Made by a program: the position numbers and the translations under genes. This document shows positions 9,401-16,533 of a DNA stretch of 34,059 nucleotides, one piece after another. Position 1 is the first letter of the stretch. The number at the start of each line of letters is the position of its first letter. The DNA is from Acidobacteriaceae bacterium. GTDB taxonomy: Bacteria; Acidobacteriota; Terriglobia; Terriglobales; Acidobacteriaceae. The stretch is taken from NCBI GenBank assembly GCA_030039895.1, contig JASHUR010000315.1, positions 1 to 34,059 on the forward strand. Reading direction: 5' to 3'. Under the pieces are notes generated by a model that saw only the letters and a program-made list of their open reading frames with translations, did no database searches and was not told the origin of the DNA.

Positions 9401-10135
9401 TTAGTGCCACCACGTATAACCGATTTGGAACTGCACGCTCGCGTTTACACCGGGGTTTTTGTCTCCAAGGGACGAGCTGGAAATATGCACTGCGTTCGCT
9501 TCGAAGTCCAGTGATCTTCGCGGCTTAAGAAAATAGTGGACCCCAACGCCAAACTGCGGCGTGAAATTAAACACGCTCGTCCCACCCGGCTGCCCATGTA
9601 CCACCAACACATCGGGCGGAAACTTGTGCGTGGTGTAGACCAGCCCGCCCGCACCCTGGATCCACGGTGCGAAGCGCTTGCCCGGCACGAAGTTCCAGCG
9701 CAGGATGATAGGCGTGATGCTGAAGCCTGTATATGTACCGCCGCCGAAAGGCTCCTGCGTGTAGCCGACAGTCTGACCGCTGCTATTCACCACACGGACG
9801 TTTCCAATATGCGGCGGCGGCGTAAACGCCTGCCAGTAGGGCATCAACTCACCCGCGTACTCAAACTGTCCGCGCAGAAAGCCCTTCAGGTGCTGGTCGG
9901 TGATGACCTTGCCCAGACGCACACCGGCCGCGGTGAACTCAAAGTCGTCGCGATCGCCCGTGCCCACTCCTCCCTGAAAGAATGCGGTGATCTCCCACGG
10001 ATCAGTCGCCAGCATCGCCTTCGCCGGAGCATCATTGGCTACTGCCGCCTTCGTCGTCTGTGCTCCTGCACCCATTCCCCACATAGCAGCAGCCGCTACC
10101 AGCAATCCGCCCAGCCAGCACTTTCTCATCCTCAT
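9401..10135 (-). CDS. Outer-membrane acyloxyacyl hydrolase / lipid A 3-O-deacylase-like barrel (PagL family)
   Basis: 244 residues from the ATG at 10135; a longer in-frame start at 10177 lies inside the yebC terminator hairpin and is unlikely. The signal peptide is RMRKCWLGGLLVAAAAMWGM with cleavage near GAGAQ. The remainder is an alternating aromatic/polar pattern typical of an eight-stranded barrel, from WEITAFFQGGVGTGDRD near the N-terminus to a terminal FQIGYTWWH. Near the C-terminus, ANAVHISSSSLGDKNPGVN fits the PagL signature HxSNAG..NPG with the catalytic His and Ser. The residue 14 after the His, which is Glu140 in Pseudomonas PagL, is Asn here, so the catalytic acid may differ or the protein may have lost activity. 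PagL removes the 3-O acyl chain of lipid A. The family call is good; enzymatic activity is uncertain. Confidence 0.75.
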   Translation of the reverse strand: MRMRKCWLGGLLVAAAAMWGMGAGAQTTKAAVANDAPAKAMLATDPWEITAFFQGGVGTGDRDDFEFTAAGVRLGKVITDQHLKGFLRGQFEYAGELMPYWQAFTPPPHIGNVRVVNSSGQTVGYTQEPFGGGTYTGFSITPIILRWNFVPGKRFAPWIQGAGGLVYTTHKFPPDVLVVHGQPGGTSVFNFTPQFGVGVHYFLKPRRSLDFEANAVHISSSSLGDKNPGVNASVQFQIGYTWWH

Positions 10136-10154
10136 CCGCGTCCATGTCTCCTTC

Positions 10155-10184
10155 GCAAAAGAAAGGCCGCCCTTCACGGCGGCC
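10155..10184 (-). terminator. Rho-independent terminator of yebC
   Basis: A perfect 7-bp GC stem (GGCCGCC / GGCGGCC) with a 6-base loop is followed on the minus strand by TTTCTTTT. It lies about 25 bases after the yebC stop and before the chosen start of the PagL-like gene, so that gene probably has its own promoter or depends on readthrough. Confidence 0.82.
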
Positions 10185-10209
10185 CCGTCGTTCTCGTTCT
10201 CGATAAGGC

Positions 10210-10959
10210 CTAGCCAGCAACCTCTTCTAATTGCTGCGCGTCCATGTCGAAATTGGAATAGACGTTCTGCACGTCGTCGTGGTCTTCCAGAGCTTCGAGC
10301 AGCCGAATCATCTGTCCCGCTGCGGGTCCCTCGAGCTTGGTGTAGGTTGAGGCGATCATCGTGACCTCGGACATCACTGTCTCGATGCCCGCACTCTTCA
10401 CCGCCTGCGCCACAGCTTCAAACGCCTGCGGCTCGGTGATGATCTCCCATGTATCGCCTTCGTCGCTCAGGTCTTCGCCGCCCGCTTCCAGCACAATGTT
10501 CATCAGTTGCTCTTCGGTTGCTGCTGTCTTGGGAACGGCAATGAGTCCCTTCTTCGAGAACATGAAGCGCACCGAGTTCGGCTCGCCCAGATTGCCTCCG
10601 TTCTTGGAGAAAGCGTGGCGGATTTCGCTGACGGCGCGGTTGCGGTTGTCGGTCAGGCATTCGACAATGATCGCCACTCCACCCGGTCCGTAGCCCTCGA
10701 AGGAAATCTCTTCGTAGGTCGTGCCTTCCAGCTCGCCGGTGCCGCGCTGGATGGCGCGCTTGATATTGTCGGCCGGCATGTTCTCCGCCTTGGCGGCAGC
10801 AACGGCGGTACGCAGGCGGGGATTCCCATCCGGATCGCCCCCGCCAGCGCGTGCCGCAATGGTGATTTCCTTAATCAGCCGGGTAAAGATTTTCCCGCGC
10901 TTCGCGTCGAGCGCGCCCTTCTTGTGCTTGATTGTCGCCCATTTGGAATGGCCGGACAT
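10210..10959 (-). CDS. yebC: YebC/PmpR/TACO1-family regulatory protein
   Basis: 249 residues, a normal length for the family. The N-terminus MSGHSKWATIKHKKGALDAK is the strongly conserved YebC start, followed by GNPRLRTAVAAAKAENMPADNIKRAI (about residues 45-70), YEEISFEGYGPGGVAIIVECLTDNRNR, and the domain 2/3 motif KTAATEEQLMNIVLEAGGEDL. The family includes DNA-binding transcription regulators and, by more recent work, factors that help ribosomes through polyproline stretches. The ATG has an AGAGG site five bases upstream. The gene is divergent from the plus-strand HMA-like gene (136-base gap holding both promoters) and ends in its own hairpin terminator. Confidence 0.97.
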   Translation of the reverse strand: MSGHSKWATIKHKKGALDAKRGKIFTRLIKEITIAARAGGGDPDGNPRLRTAVAAAKAENMPADNIKRAIQRGTGELEGTTYEEISFEGYGPGGVAIIVECLTDNRNRAVSEIRHAFSKNGGNLGEPNSVRFMFSKKGLIAVPKTAATEEQLMNIVLEAGGEDLSDEGDTWEIITEPQAFEAVAQAVKSAGIETVMSEVTMIASTYTKLEGPAAGQMIRLLEALEDHDDVQNVYSNFDMDAQQLEEVAG

Positions 10960-11095
10960 GGCAACCTCTTGATCTCAAATCGTTCGGAATCTGTGTAGCG
11001 AAGCGCCGGAATAATGCCTCTGAGCAGCATTCGCCCACAAACTCGAAGTATAGCAAAATCAATACGGCCCGGTCATCGCTGCTAAAATCAATCGT

Positions 11096-11374
11096 ATGAC
11101 GCAGCTCGAAGTGCTTTACCAGTACGACCGCCATCCGACGGAAGCCATCATGTTCGCCATCGGCAAAATGCGCGACGTCTACGGCGTGCGCCGCATTCAG
11201 TTCGACGAGCAGCTGAGGACCGTCCGCGTCGAGTATGACGCTACGCGGCTTAATAAGCAGGTGATCTACCAGTTGCTGCGGCGCACCGGTCTCGACATCA
11301 CCGTCGAGCTGTCGCTTATCCCGCCGCAGTCTCAGACAGAAGCCGCCGCAGCCGCTCCTGCGCCGGCCAAATAA
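11096..11374 (+). CDS. Small HMA-like ferredoxin-fold protein (no CxxC)
   Basis: 92 residues. The pattern EAIMFAIGKMRDVYGVRRIQFDEQLRTVRVEYDATRLNKQVIYQLLRRTGLDI reads as beta-alpha-beta-beta-alpha-beta, as in heavy-metal-associated domains, with VYGVRRIQF and RTVRVEYDAT as the two central strands. The metal-binding CxxC is absent, so a metal chaperone role is not supported. The tail is Ala/Pro rich (AAAAAPAPAK). No clear Shine-Dalgarno precedes the ATG; a TAAAAT hexamer lies about 9 bases upstream, so a very short leader or leaderless mRNA is possible. It lies 17 bases before the HAD phosphatase gene and is probably cotranscribed. The function is unknown. Confidence 0.75.
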   Translation: MTQLEVLYQYDRHPTEAIMFAIGKMRDVYGVRRIQFDEQLRTVRVEYDATRLNKQVIYQLLRRTGLDITVELSLIPPQSQTEAAAAAPAPAK

Positions 11375-11391
11375 GTGAGACCTGCTGAAGC

Positions 11392-12012
11392 ATGAAATTG
11401 GCGCTCCCCGAAGGGCCATTCAAGGCCTATCTCTTTGACTGCGATGGGACGATCGCTGACTCTATGCCGCTGCACTACCTCGCGTGGCACGAGGCGTTGG
11501 CGGAGCAGGGTTGCGATTTCCCTGAACGGCTTTTTTACGAGTGGGGCGGCATGCCCGTGCTGGAGATCATCTCCTCGCTGAACCGTCAGCAGGGGCTGGA
11601 AATGGACGTGGAAGCCGTCGCGCATCGCAAGGAGAACCTCTACTACGAGTACCTGCCTCGACTGACCGCCGTGCCCGAGGTGCTTGAGGTCATCAAGTCT
11701 GCCCACGGCACACTTCCCTTCGCCGTTGTCTCCGGCAGCACACGCGAGTCGGTCACGGCGTCGCTCAACGTGCTCCACCTGCTCGACAAATTCGACACGC
11801 TCGTCTGCGCGGGCGACTACACCCGCAGCAAGCCTGACCCGGAGGGCTTTCTGCTGGGCGCTGAACGGCTGGGCGTTCCACCCGCGAGTTGCCTCGTCTT
11901 TGAGGACACAGCCATGGGCATCCAGGCAGCAACCGCTGCCGGAATGGCGTCGGTCAAGGTCCTGCAGCCGTGGGAGCGCAAGCAGAAAAACCAGGACCTT
12001 TCGTGTGCTTAG
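11392..12012 (+). CDS. HAD-superfamily sugar-phosphate phosphatase / phosphoglucomutase-like hydrolase
   Basis: 206 residues with all four HAD motifs: DCDGT at 16-20 (nucleophile D16 and general acid D18), VVSGST at 111-116 (Thr/Ser loop), K147 in SKPDP, and FEDTAMGI at 170-177 (metal-binding acidic pair). The alpha-helical C1 cap between residues 22 and 85 places it with beta-phosphoglucomutases and small sugar-phosphate phosphatases such as YqaB. The substrate is not determined. It follows the HMA-like gene closely. The C-terminal KQKNQDLSCA is followed by a 66-base gap to the tRNA gene. Confidence 0.9.
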   Translation: MKLALPEGPFKAYLFDCDGTIADSMPLHYLAWHEALAEQGCDFPERLFYEWGGMPVLEIISSLNRQQGLEMDVEAVAHRKENLYYEYLPRLTAVPEVLEVIKSAHGTLPFAVVSGSTRESVTASLNVLHLLDKFDTLVCAGDYTRSKPDPEGFLLGAERLGVPPASCLVFEDTAMGIQAATAAGMASVKVLQPWERKQKNQDLSCA

Positions 12013-12078
12013 CACCCGTTGCGCAGCGGTTCAAAACCCTGTATCTTAAGATAGTTCGTAGTCACCTTTCACACGTGT

Positions 12079-12155
12079 GCGCCCATAGCTCAGTTGGATA
12101 GAGCGACTGACTACGAATCAGTAGGTCGGAGGTTCGAATCCTTCTGGGCGCACCA
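12079..12155 (+). tRNA. tRNA-Arg(ACG)
   Basis: 77 bases including an encoded CCA. The acceptor stem GCGCCCA/TGGGCGC pairs perfectly. The D arm GCTC-AGTTGGATA-GAGC, anticodon stem ACTGA/TCAGT with loop CTACGAA, and T arm GGAGG-TTCGAAT-CCTTC are all regular. The anticodon is ACG (12113-12115), to be read as ICG for CGU, CGC and CGA. It marks the border between the core genes on the left and the polysaccharide locus on the right. Confidence 0.97.
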
Positions 12156-12300
12156 TTCAAACTACAGAAATCAATGCACTTGTACAGCGATCCGAGCTCG
12201 CCTGATTTCGGACAGGTCACCAGCACCGTCGATACTCATTTCGGAGGACCACCGGGACAGGTCGCGGCTCTGCTGCCGTTCTACATTCGCTCTCCTAAAC

Positions 12301-12335
12301 ATGAAGGGCGCGGGTTCCACACCCGCGCCCTTCAT
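12301..12335. terminator. Long perfect hairpin between converging units, possible bidirectional terminator
   Basis: A 15-bp perfect inverted repeat (ATGAAGGGCGCGGGT and its complement) encloses a 5-base loop. It lies between the plus-strand tRNA-Arg and the end of the minus-strand hydrolase-like gene, which is where a bidirectional terminator is expected. Neither side carries a clear run of T, so it may instead be an mRNA-stabilising or Rho-associated structure. Apart from this hairpin I see no gene in 12156-12366. Confidence 0.5.
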
Positions 12336-12366
12336 ATATGTGGTACTGGAGATTCGCGCTTGAGAT

Positions 12367-14916
12367 TTAGCGCCGAAGTTCTACGATATCGGCCGCGCCC
12401 AAAGGAAGCGAAAAGGTCACACCGTCGCCCTGACGCTGCAAACTGATATTTCCGCGCGTTACGCTTACCACCTGGCGTATTCGGAAAGGGACGCGAACTC
12501 TGACCTTGATCGACGACAGGTCGCGACCAGTCCAATTAAGGAGTGTTATGGCGTCTCCCTCGGGAGATTCCAGAATCGGGGATTCGACATATGGAATGTT
12601 CACCTGGACGGGAGGCGAGACACCAGCCGAGCGAACAGGCTTCAATACCAGTTCACGAAGCGAATTGGCGGCCGCGTTATCCAACAATTCCAGATGAGGC
12701 CCCAGGGCAAGGTGAGCATAGGCGATCCCGGGAAACCAGGAGAAGGTCAGGATGCGTCCCCGGTCGACATCGTGTTGAGTGATGGCTGGCATGTGATCGT
12801 CGAAGGTCAAGAGTACGGTTCCCCCGCGTGGCGGGTCCGGCGGCTCTCCGAACACAGGCTCGCCGCCGACCGTTGCGACTTGCTTGAGCGAGAGCGCATT
12901 CCGAACATAGGCTCGCTCATGTGAGAGGCTCCCGGTCAGCAGGGTAAGGGTTTTCGCGGGCTCGTCGTACCGGTCTCCCTGGGCGGCTCCGGGCACCATG
13001 ACCAGAGTTCCTCCTGCTTTTACCCATCGCGTTACAGCACGCTGACCACTATTCGGGACATCAGGTTCAGTAACGTAAAGAACTTTGTAGTGGTCCAGGG
13101 TGGCGTCTGTAAGTTCATCTTCATCGATAAAATCAACTGGAATATCGCTCATCTCGAGAGCAAGATATTCGTCATATTCCTCGGCCATATAGTCGAGGGT
13201 TGCTGCGTTGGGGTTGTTGTTGGTAGCGCCGACAACGGCACCTCCCGGAGGAAGAGACAAACCGTCCCAGACTTCAGAACTGCGGGGCTCGAGGATTGCC
13301 ACCTGGGCCTGTGGCTTGCGCCCAGGCCACAAAATGTTTTCCGACTTTGCGATCATGCTATCGGCACGGCCCAATTGAGTGGGCACTCCGGGGACCTCCG
13401 AGTAGCAGTTCCCCGGCCAGTTGTATGCGGGGCCGAAGTTGTAATAGAAGACAGCCTTGGCGCCGTTGCCCACGAGAGCCAAAATCCGCTGCGTGAGACC
13501 GTCTGGCGGGTCGCCATCTACCCGTCCGATTACGTAGCCGCCGAATCCGAGCCCATTCTGGTAACCAATTGAGGCAAATTTGGCAGCGTAATAGGACCAC
13601 TGATAGGCCCGATTGTTAGCAAACCAATCCTCAGTCCACATCAGGTCGGCGCCATGCATTTGTCCAAACTCGAACCAGTCCGGCGCGCCCATGGCTGCGT
13701 CGGGGTTGTGAGGTGAAGGGTTGTTGGCCGCGAATCCTTCAAAATAGAACTGGTCCGCGAAATTGTTAAAGTCGCTGAACGTTTTCAGTTCAGGAGTAAA
13801 AGCTCGATGTAACTGAGCCGTGGCACTTCGCATATACTGGGCGCTCTTCCACGAGAAAAAGCGGCAGGTCCAGTAAAACAGACGCCGCCTTGATAATGGA
13901 GCGCTTGTCGAAACTCCACCGTGCCCAACAGGATAGACTTGGCTCCAGTTCGCTGCGCCCAGCATCGTCGGTGTGAGATGCTGCTGCGCCATATAGCTTC
14001 TGAATTCGTCTAGCGAGGTCGGATCTCCCTTCACAGCCTCTAGAACCATTGGAAAGTACCATCCAGGCTCGTCAGCGATCGCGATGATGGAGAAGTCTGA
14101 AGGTGAATAGCCGGCTTTAAGGTACTCGGCCGCCAGTTCTGATGCCCATTTGTCGAGAGGTTGTGTTTTGGTACCCCCGCCTAGAGCTCCGCCCGGTGGA
14201 GAATAGACGGCAAGAGCAACTCGCCCAACACCATCTTTCGTCAACATGCCCGGCAAGGGCCCCAGGGGCGGGACTAGCATTGCGGTAATACCGACCTCCG
14301 CAAGATGAGATATGCCCTGCTGCCAATCGAGAATGTCGTCATCCCCGCCGATGAATCGATCGACTATAAGAAATCGCTTGGGTCGTTGCGAAGGCGGGAT
14401 CGCAGCGCGATCAAATTCAGCCCAGTACCGTTGGTTATAACCCGCCATCGTTTCGGCCCGCGGCGCATTAGAATTCACATCACGCCAGATCATCAGGGCA
14501 AGACTGGGACCGAAAAGATCGGCGGAAAGGTTTGCTTCGCGAGCGGTTCCCGAGAAGCGGACCTGAACATTCACAGATGTTGGATCGACGACTGGAGAGA
14601 CCTGGAGCCTGATGATAGCCGGAAATCGGCGGAGGTATGAACTTGAGTAGCCGTGAAGTGCAGTCCTAACGTCAGCCGGAGTAAAGTCAAGCCACGGACT
14701 CCATGCACTGCCCTGTGACTTGACTGTTAGCTTTCCCCACTTATACGTGTACGACTGTGTCGACAGCAGGTGTCCGGCGCTCTTAATGACACGCACACGA
14801 ATGCTAAACGGCGGAATCCCGCTGGCATCAAGTGCCGGTGGGCGTTGTGCAAGTGTGCTCGCTGTGCAAGCTATAACCAGAGCGATCCAGGCACGTGCGA
14901 TCCGACGCGGGCTAAT
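12367..14916 (-). CDS. Secreted glycoside hydrolase-like protein (GH42-like multidomain), apparent ATT start
   Basis: The reading frame has a signal peptide only if translation begins at an ATT at 14916: ISPRRIARAWIALVIACTAS. That ATT lies exactly 7 bases after a perfect TAGGAGG. No ATG, GTG or TTG occurs in frame between the upstream stop (14962-14964) and a GTG at 14796, which has no ribosome binding site and would remove the signal. From 14916 the product is 849 residues. VIAC (14-17) could be a lipobox, otherwise cleavage is near TLA-Q. The mature part looks like a beta-rich N-terminal domain, a TIM barrel (about 180-480) with E283 in IADEPGWY and E429 in WTEDWF as candidate catalytic acids, a GATase-like Rossmann domain (VLYVTEPDVPNSGQ, about 600-700), and a C-terminal beta sandwich. 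The layout resembles GH42-type enzymes. A role in trimming or releasing the polysaccharide is an inference. Confidence 0.6.
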   Translation of the reverse strand: MSPRRIARAWIALVIACTASTLAQRPPALDASGIPPFSIRVRVIKSAGHLLSTQSYTYKWGKLTVKSQGSAWSPWLDFTPADVRTALHGYSSSYLRRFPAIIRLQVSPVVDPTSVNVQVRFSGTAREANLSADLFGPSLALMIWRDVNSNAPRAETMAGYNQRYWAEFDRAAIPPSQRPKRFLIVDRFIGGDDDILDWQQGISHLAEVGITAMLVPPLGPLPGMLTKDGVGRVALAVYSPPGGALGGGTKTQPLDKWASELAAEYLKAGYSPSDFSIIAIADEPGWYFPMVLEAVKGDPTSLDEFRSYMAQQHLTPTMLGAANWSQVYPVGHGGVSTSAPLSRRRLFYWTCRFFSWKSAQYMRSATAQLHRAFTPELKTFSDFNNFADQFYFEGFAANNPSPHNPDAAMGAPDWFEFGQMHGADLMWTEDWFANNRAYQWSYYAAKFASIGYQNGLGFGGYVIGRVDGDPPDGLTQRILALVGNGAKAVFYYNFGPAYNWPGNCYSEVPGVPTQLGRADSMIAKSENILWPGRKPQAQVAILEPRSSEVWDGLSLPPGGAVVGATNNNPNAATLDYMAEEYDEYLALEMSDIPVDFIDEDELTDATLDHYKVLYVTEPDVPNSGQRAVTRWVKAGGTLVMVPGAAQGDRYDEPAKTLTLLTGSLSHERAYVRNALSLKQVATVGGEPVFGEPPDPPRGGTVLLTFDDHMPAITQHDVDRGRILTFSWFPGIAYAHLALGPHLELLDNAAANSLRELVLKPVRSAGVSPPVQVNIPYVESPILESPEGDAITLLNWTGRDLSSIKVRVRVPFRIRQVVSVTRGNISLQRQGDGVTFSLPLGAADIVELRR

Positions 14917-14930
14917 GTGATTGCCTCCTA
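14917..14930 (-). promoter_or_regulatory. Shine-Dalgarno that points to an ATT start
   Basis: TAGGAGG on the minus strand (14930-14924) with a 7-base spacer to the ATT at 14916-14914. It is the strongest ribosome binding site seen near this gene and decides the proposed start. Confidence 0.65.
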
Positions 14931-15066
14931 GACCGGAACATGCCGAAGACTTAAAGTGGCGTCAGATACGGGGCCGAACTGGCATCTGCGGCTGGGGTCG
15001 AGCATTTGAGTGAAGATGCGAAAGCGCTTCCCGATGCCTGAATAGATGATTTCGAACTGCAAGAGG

Positions 15067-16476
15067 CTACAAGTGGACGATCTTGTCCCTGCCTTCGCGG
15101 ACTTTGCCCGTGGCGTTGCGTGTGTCAATTACCAGAAGGCTTTCTTTCACAATCAACGAGTAGTCATAGCTGCTGTGGTCAGTAACAATCAGGACGCAGT
15201 CGAATTGCTTCAGGCTGTCACTGCCCAAGGGAGCTGAGGTAAGGCGAAGGTCGTACTTTCGCATTTTTGCCAGATAAGGAACGTAAGGGTCGTTATATTC
15301 GACTGTCGCGCCTCTCTTCTGCAGGATGTCGATGATCCTCAGCGCCGGCGATTCCCGAGTGTCGTCAACATCCCTCTTGTAGGCGACGCCAAGAATCAAA
15401 ATCCGGGATCGCGAAAGTGGTTTCCCTCTTTGATCGAGAGCGGCAGCCACTCCTTCAACTACATGATCAGGCATCGCAGTGTTAATTTCGCCAGCAAGCT
15501 CGATAAATCGCGTCGTGAATTCAAACTCCTTAGCCTTCCATGAGAGATAAAAGGGATCGACGGGAATGCAATGGCCGCCCAGTCCGGGTCCTGGATAAAA
15601 GGCATTAAAACCAAATGGTTTGGTCTTTGCGGCTTCGATGACTTCCCAGAGGTTGATACCTGCGCGCATGCAAAGCAGCTTCAACTCATTGACCAGAGCA
15701 ATGTTCACGCAGCGATAGGTGTTCTCCAGAATCTTTGTCATCTCTGCAACTCGAGATCCGGACACGAGAACGGTGACATGAAACACTTGCGCATAGAGCG
15801 CCTGAGCCGCCCGAGCACTGGTGCCGTTGACGCCACCTACCACCTTGGGGATCATCGATCTCTCAGTTTGTTTGTTACCGGGATCTTCTCGCTCCGGCGA
15901 AAAAGCCAGAAAGAAGTCCGATTCGACTTCGGATTCGTTCTGAACTTCATTTCCAATAACCGAATACGCCGCGGGCGGGCATTTCAGCTCGGAACGCTCC
16001 AGGATGGGCAACATTACTTCCTCAGTCGTTCCCGGATAGGTCGTACTTTCCAGCACGACAAGCTGGCCTGGGCGTAAAACGACGCTGATCGCCTCCGCAG
16101 TATCCCGGATGAAGGACAAATCTGGTTCCCGGTGGGCATCCAGGGGAGTTGGGACGCAGACGACAACCACATCCATCTCGCGAAGCTTAGCGAAGTACCC
16201 CGTGGGTTGGAACCGCTTTTGCTCGATCTGCTTGATGATCAGCGCATCCGGAATATGCCCAATGTAACTCGCACCCTGCTGAAGGCTCTGAACCTTTGCG
16301 TCATCGACGTCGAATCCTGTCGTTGAGAATCCGTTTTCGGCGAAGGCAAGGGCAAGAGGCAGGCCAACATACCCCAGACCGATAATTCCAACCTTCGCTT
16401 GTTTGTTCAGGATTCTCTCGCACAGTCGATCGGCTGAACTTTCTTCGTTTCGATACAAGGATTGAGTACTGCTCAT
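15067..16476 (-). CDS. UDP-N-acetylhexosamine 6-dehydrogenase (WbpA/WecC/TviB family)
   Basis: 469 residues from the ATG at 16476, which has AAGGAG six bases upstream; the longer ORF start at 16515 lacks a site. The enzyme oxidises C6 of a UDP-HexNAc twice with NAD+ to give the uronic acid. Visible parts are the Rossmann motif VGIIGLGYVGLPLA (29-42), VVVVCVPTPLD (103-113), ESTTYPGTT (143-151), FSPEREDPGN (192-201), the central SRVAEMTKILENTYRCVNIA, and catalytic C303 in GGHCIPVDPFYLSWKA. The C-terminal domain has LGVAYKRDVDDTRESPA. VDPFYLSWKA is typical of WbpA-like enzymes acting on UDP-GlcNAc, but UDP-ManNAc or UDP-GalNAc is possible. A stretch of about 19 residues (around 167-185) before SDFFLAFSPER looks like an insertion. 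It lies in the polysaccharide operon. Confidence 0.92.
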   Translation of the reverse strand: MSSTQSLYRNEESSADRLCERILNKQAKVGIIGLGYVGLPLALAFAENGFSTTGFDVDDAKVQSLQQGASYIGHIPDALIIKQIEQKRFQPTGYFAKLREMDVVVVCVPTPLDAHREPDLSFIRDTAEAISVVLRPGQLVVLESTTYPGTTEEVMLPILERSELKCPPAAYSVIGNEVQNESEVESDFFLAFSPEREDPGNKQTERSMIPKVVGGVNGTSARAAQALYAQVFHVTVLVSGSRVAEMTKILENTYRCVNIALVNELKLLCMRAGINLWEVIEAAKTKPFGFNAFYPGPGLGGHCIPVDPFYLSWKAKEFEFTTRFIELAGEINTAMPDHVVEGVAAALDQRGKPLSRSRILILGVAYKRDVDDTRESPALRIIDILQKRGATVEYNDPYVPYLAKMRKYDLRLTSAPLGSDSLKQFDCVLIVTDHSSYDYSLIVKESLLVIDTRNATGKVREGRDKIVHL

Positions 16477-16533
16477 GTATTCTCCTTTTTGGATGCTCAA
16501 CAGAAAACTCGACAATTCAAAACGGATTCAGCT

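Noticed and set aside
10136-10177. Longer N-terminus of the PagL-like protein (start 10177)
   Set aside because: The start lies inside the yebC terminator stem and the signal peptide only fits the later ATG.
12174-12446. Plus-strand 90-codon ORF after the tRNA
   Set aside because: It runs through the strong hairpin and into the end of the minus-strand hydrolase gene, has no ribosome binding site and has no recognisable motif.
14928-15128. Minus-strand ORF of 66 codons after the dehydrogenase, with a protein-like stretch LLQFEIIYSGIGKRFRIF
   Set aside because: It starts inside the dehydrogenase gene in another frame, has no ribosome binding site and I recognise no family; it might be a relic but the evidence is too thin.
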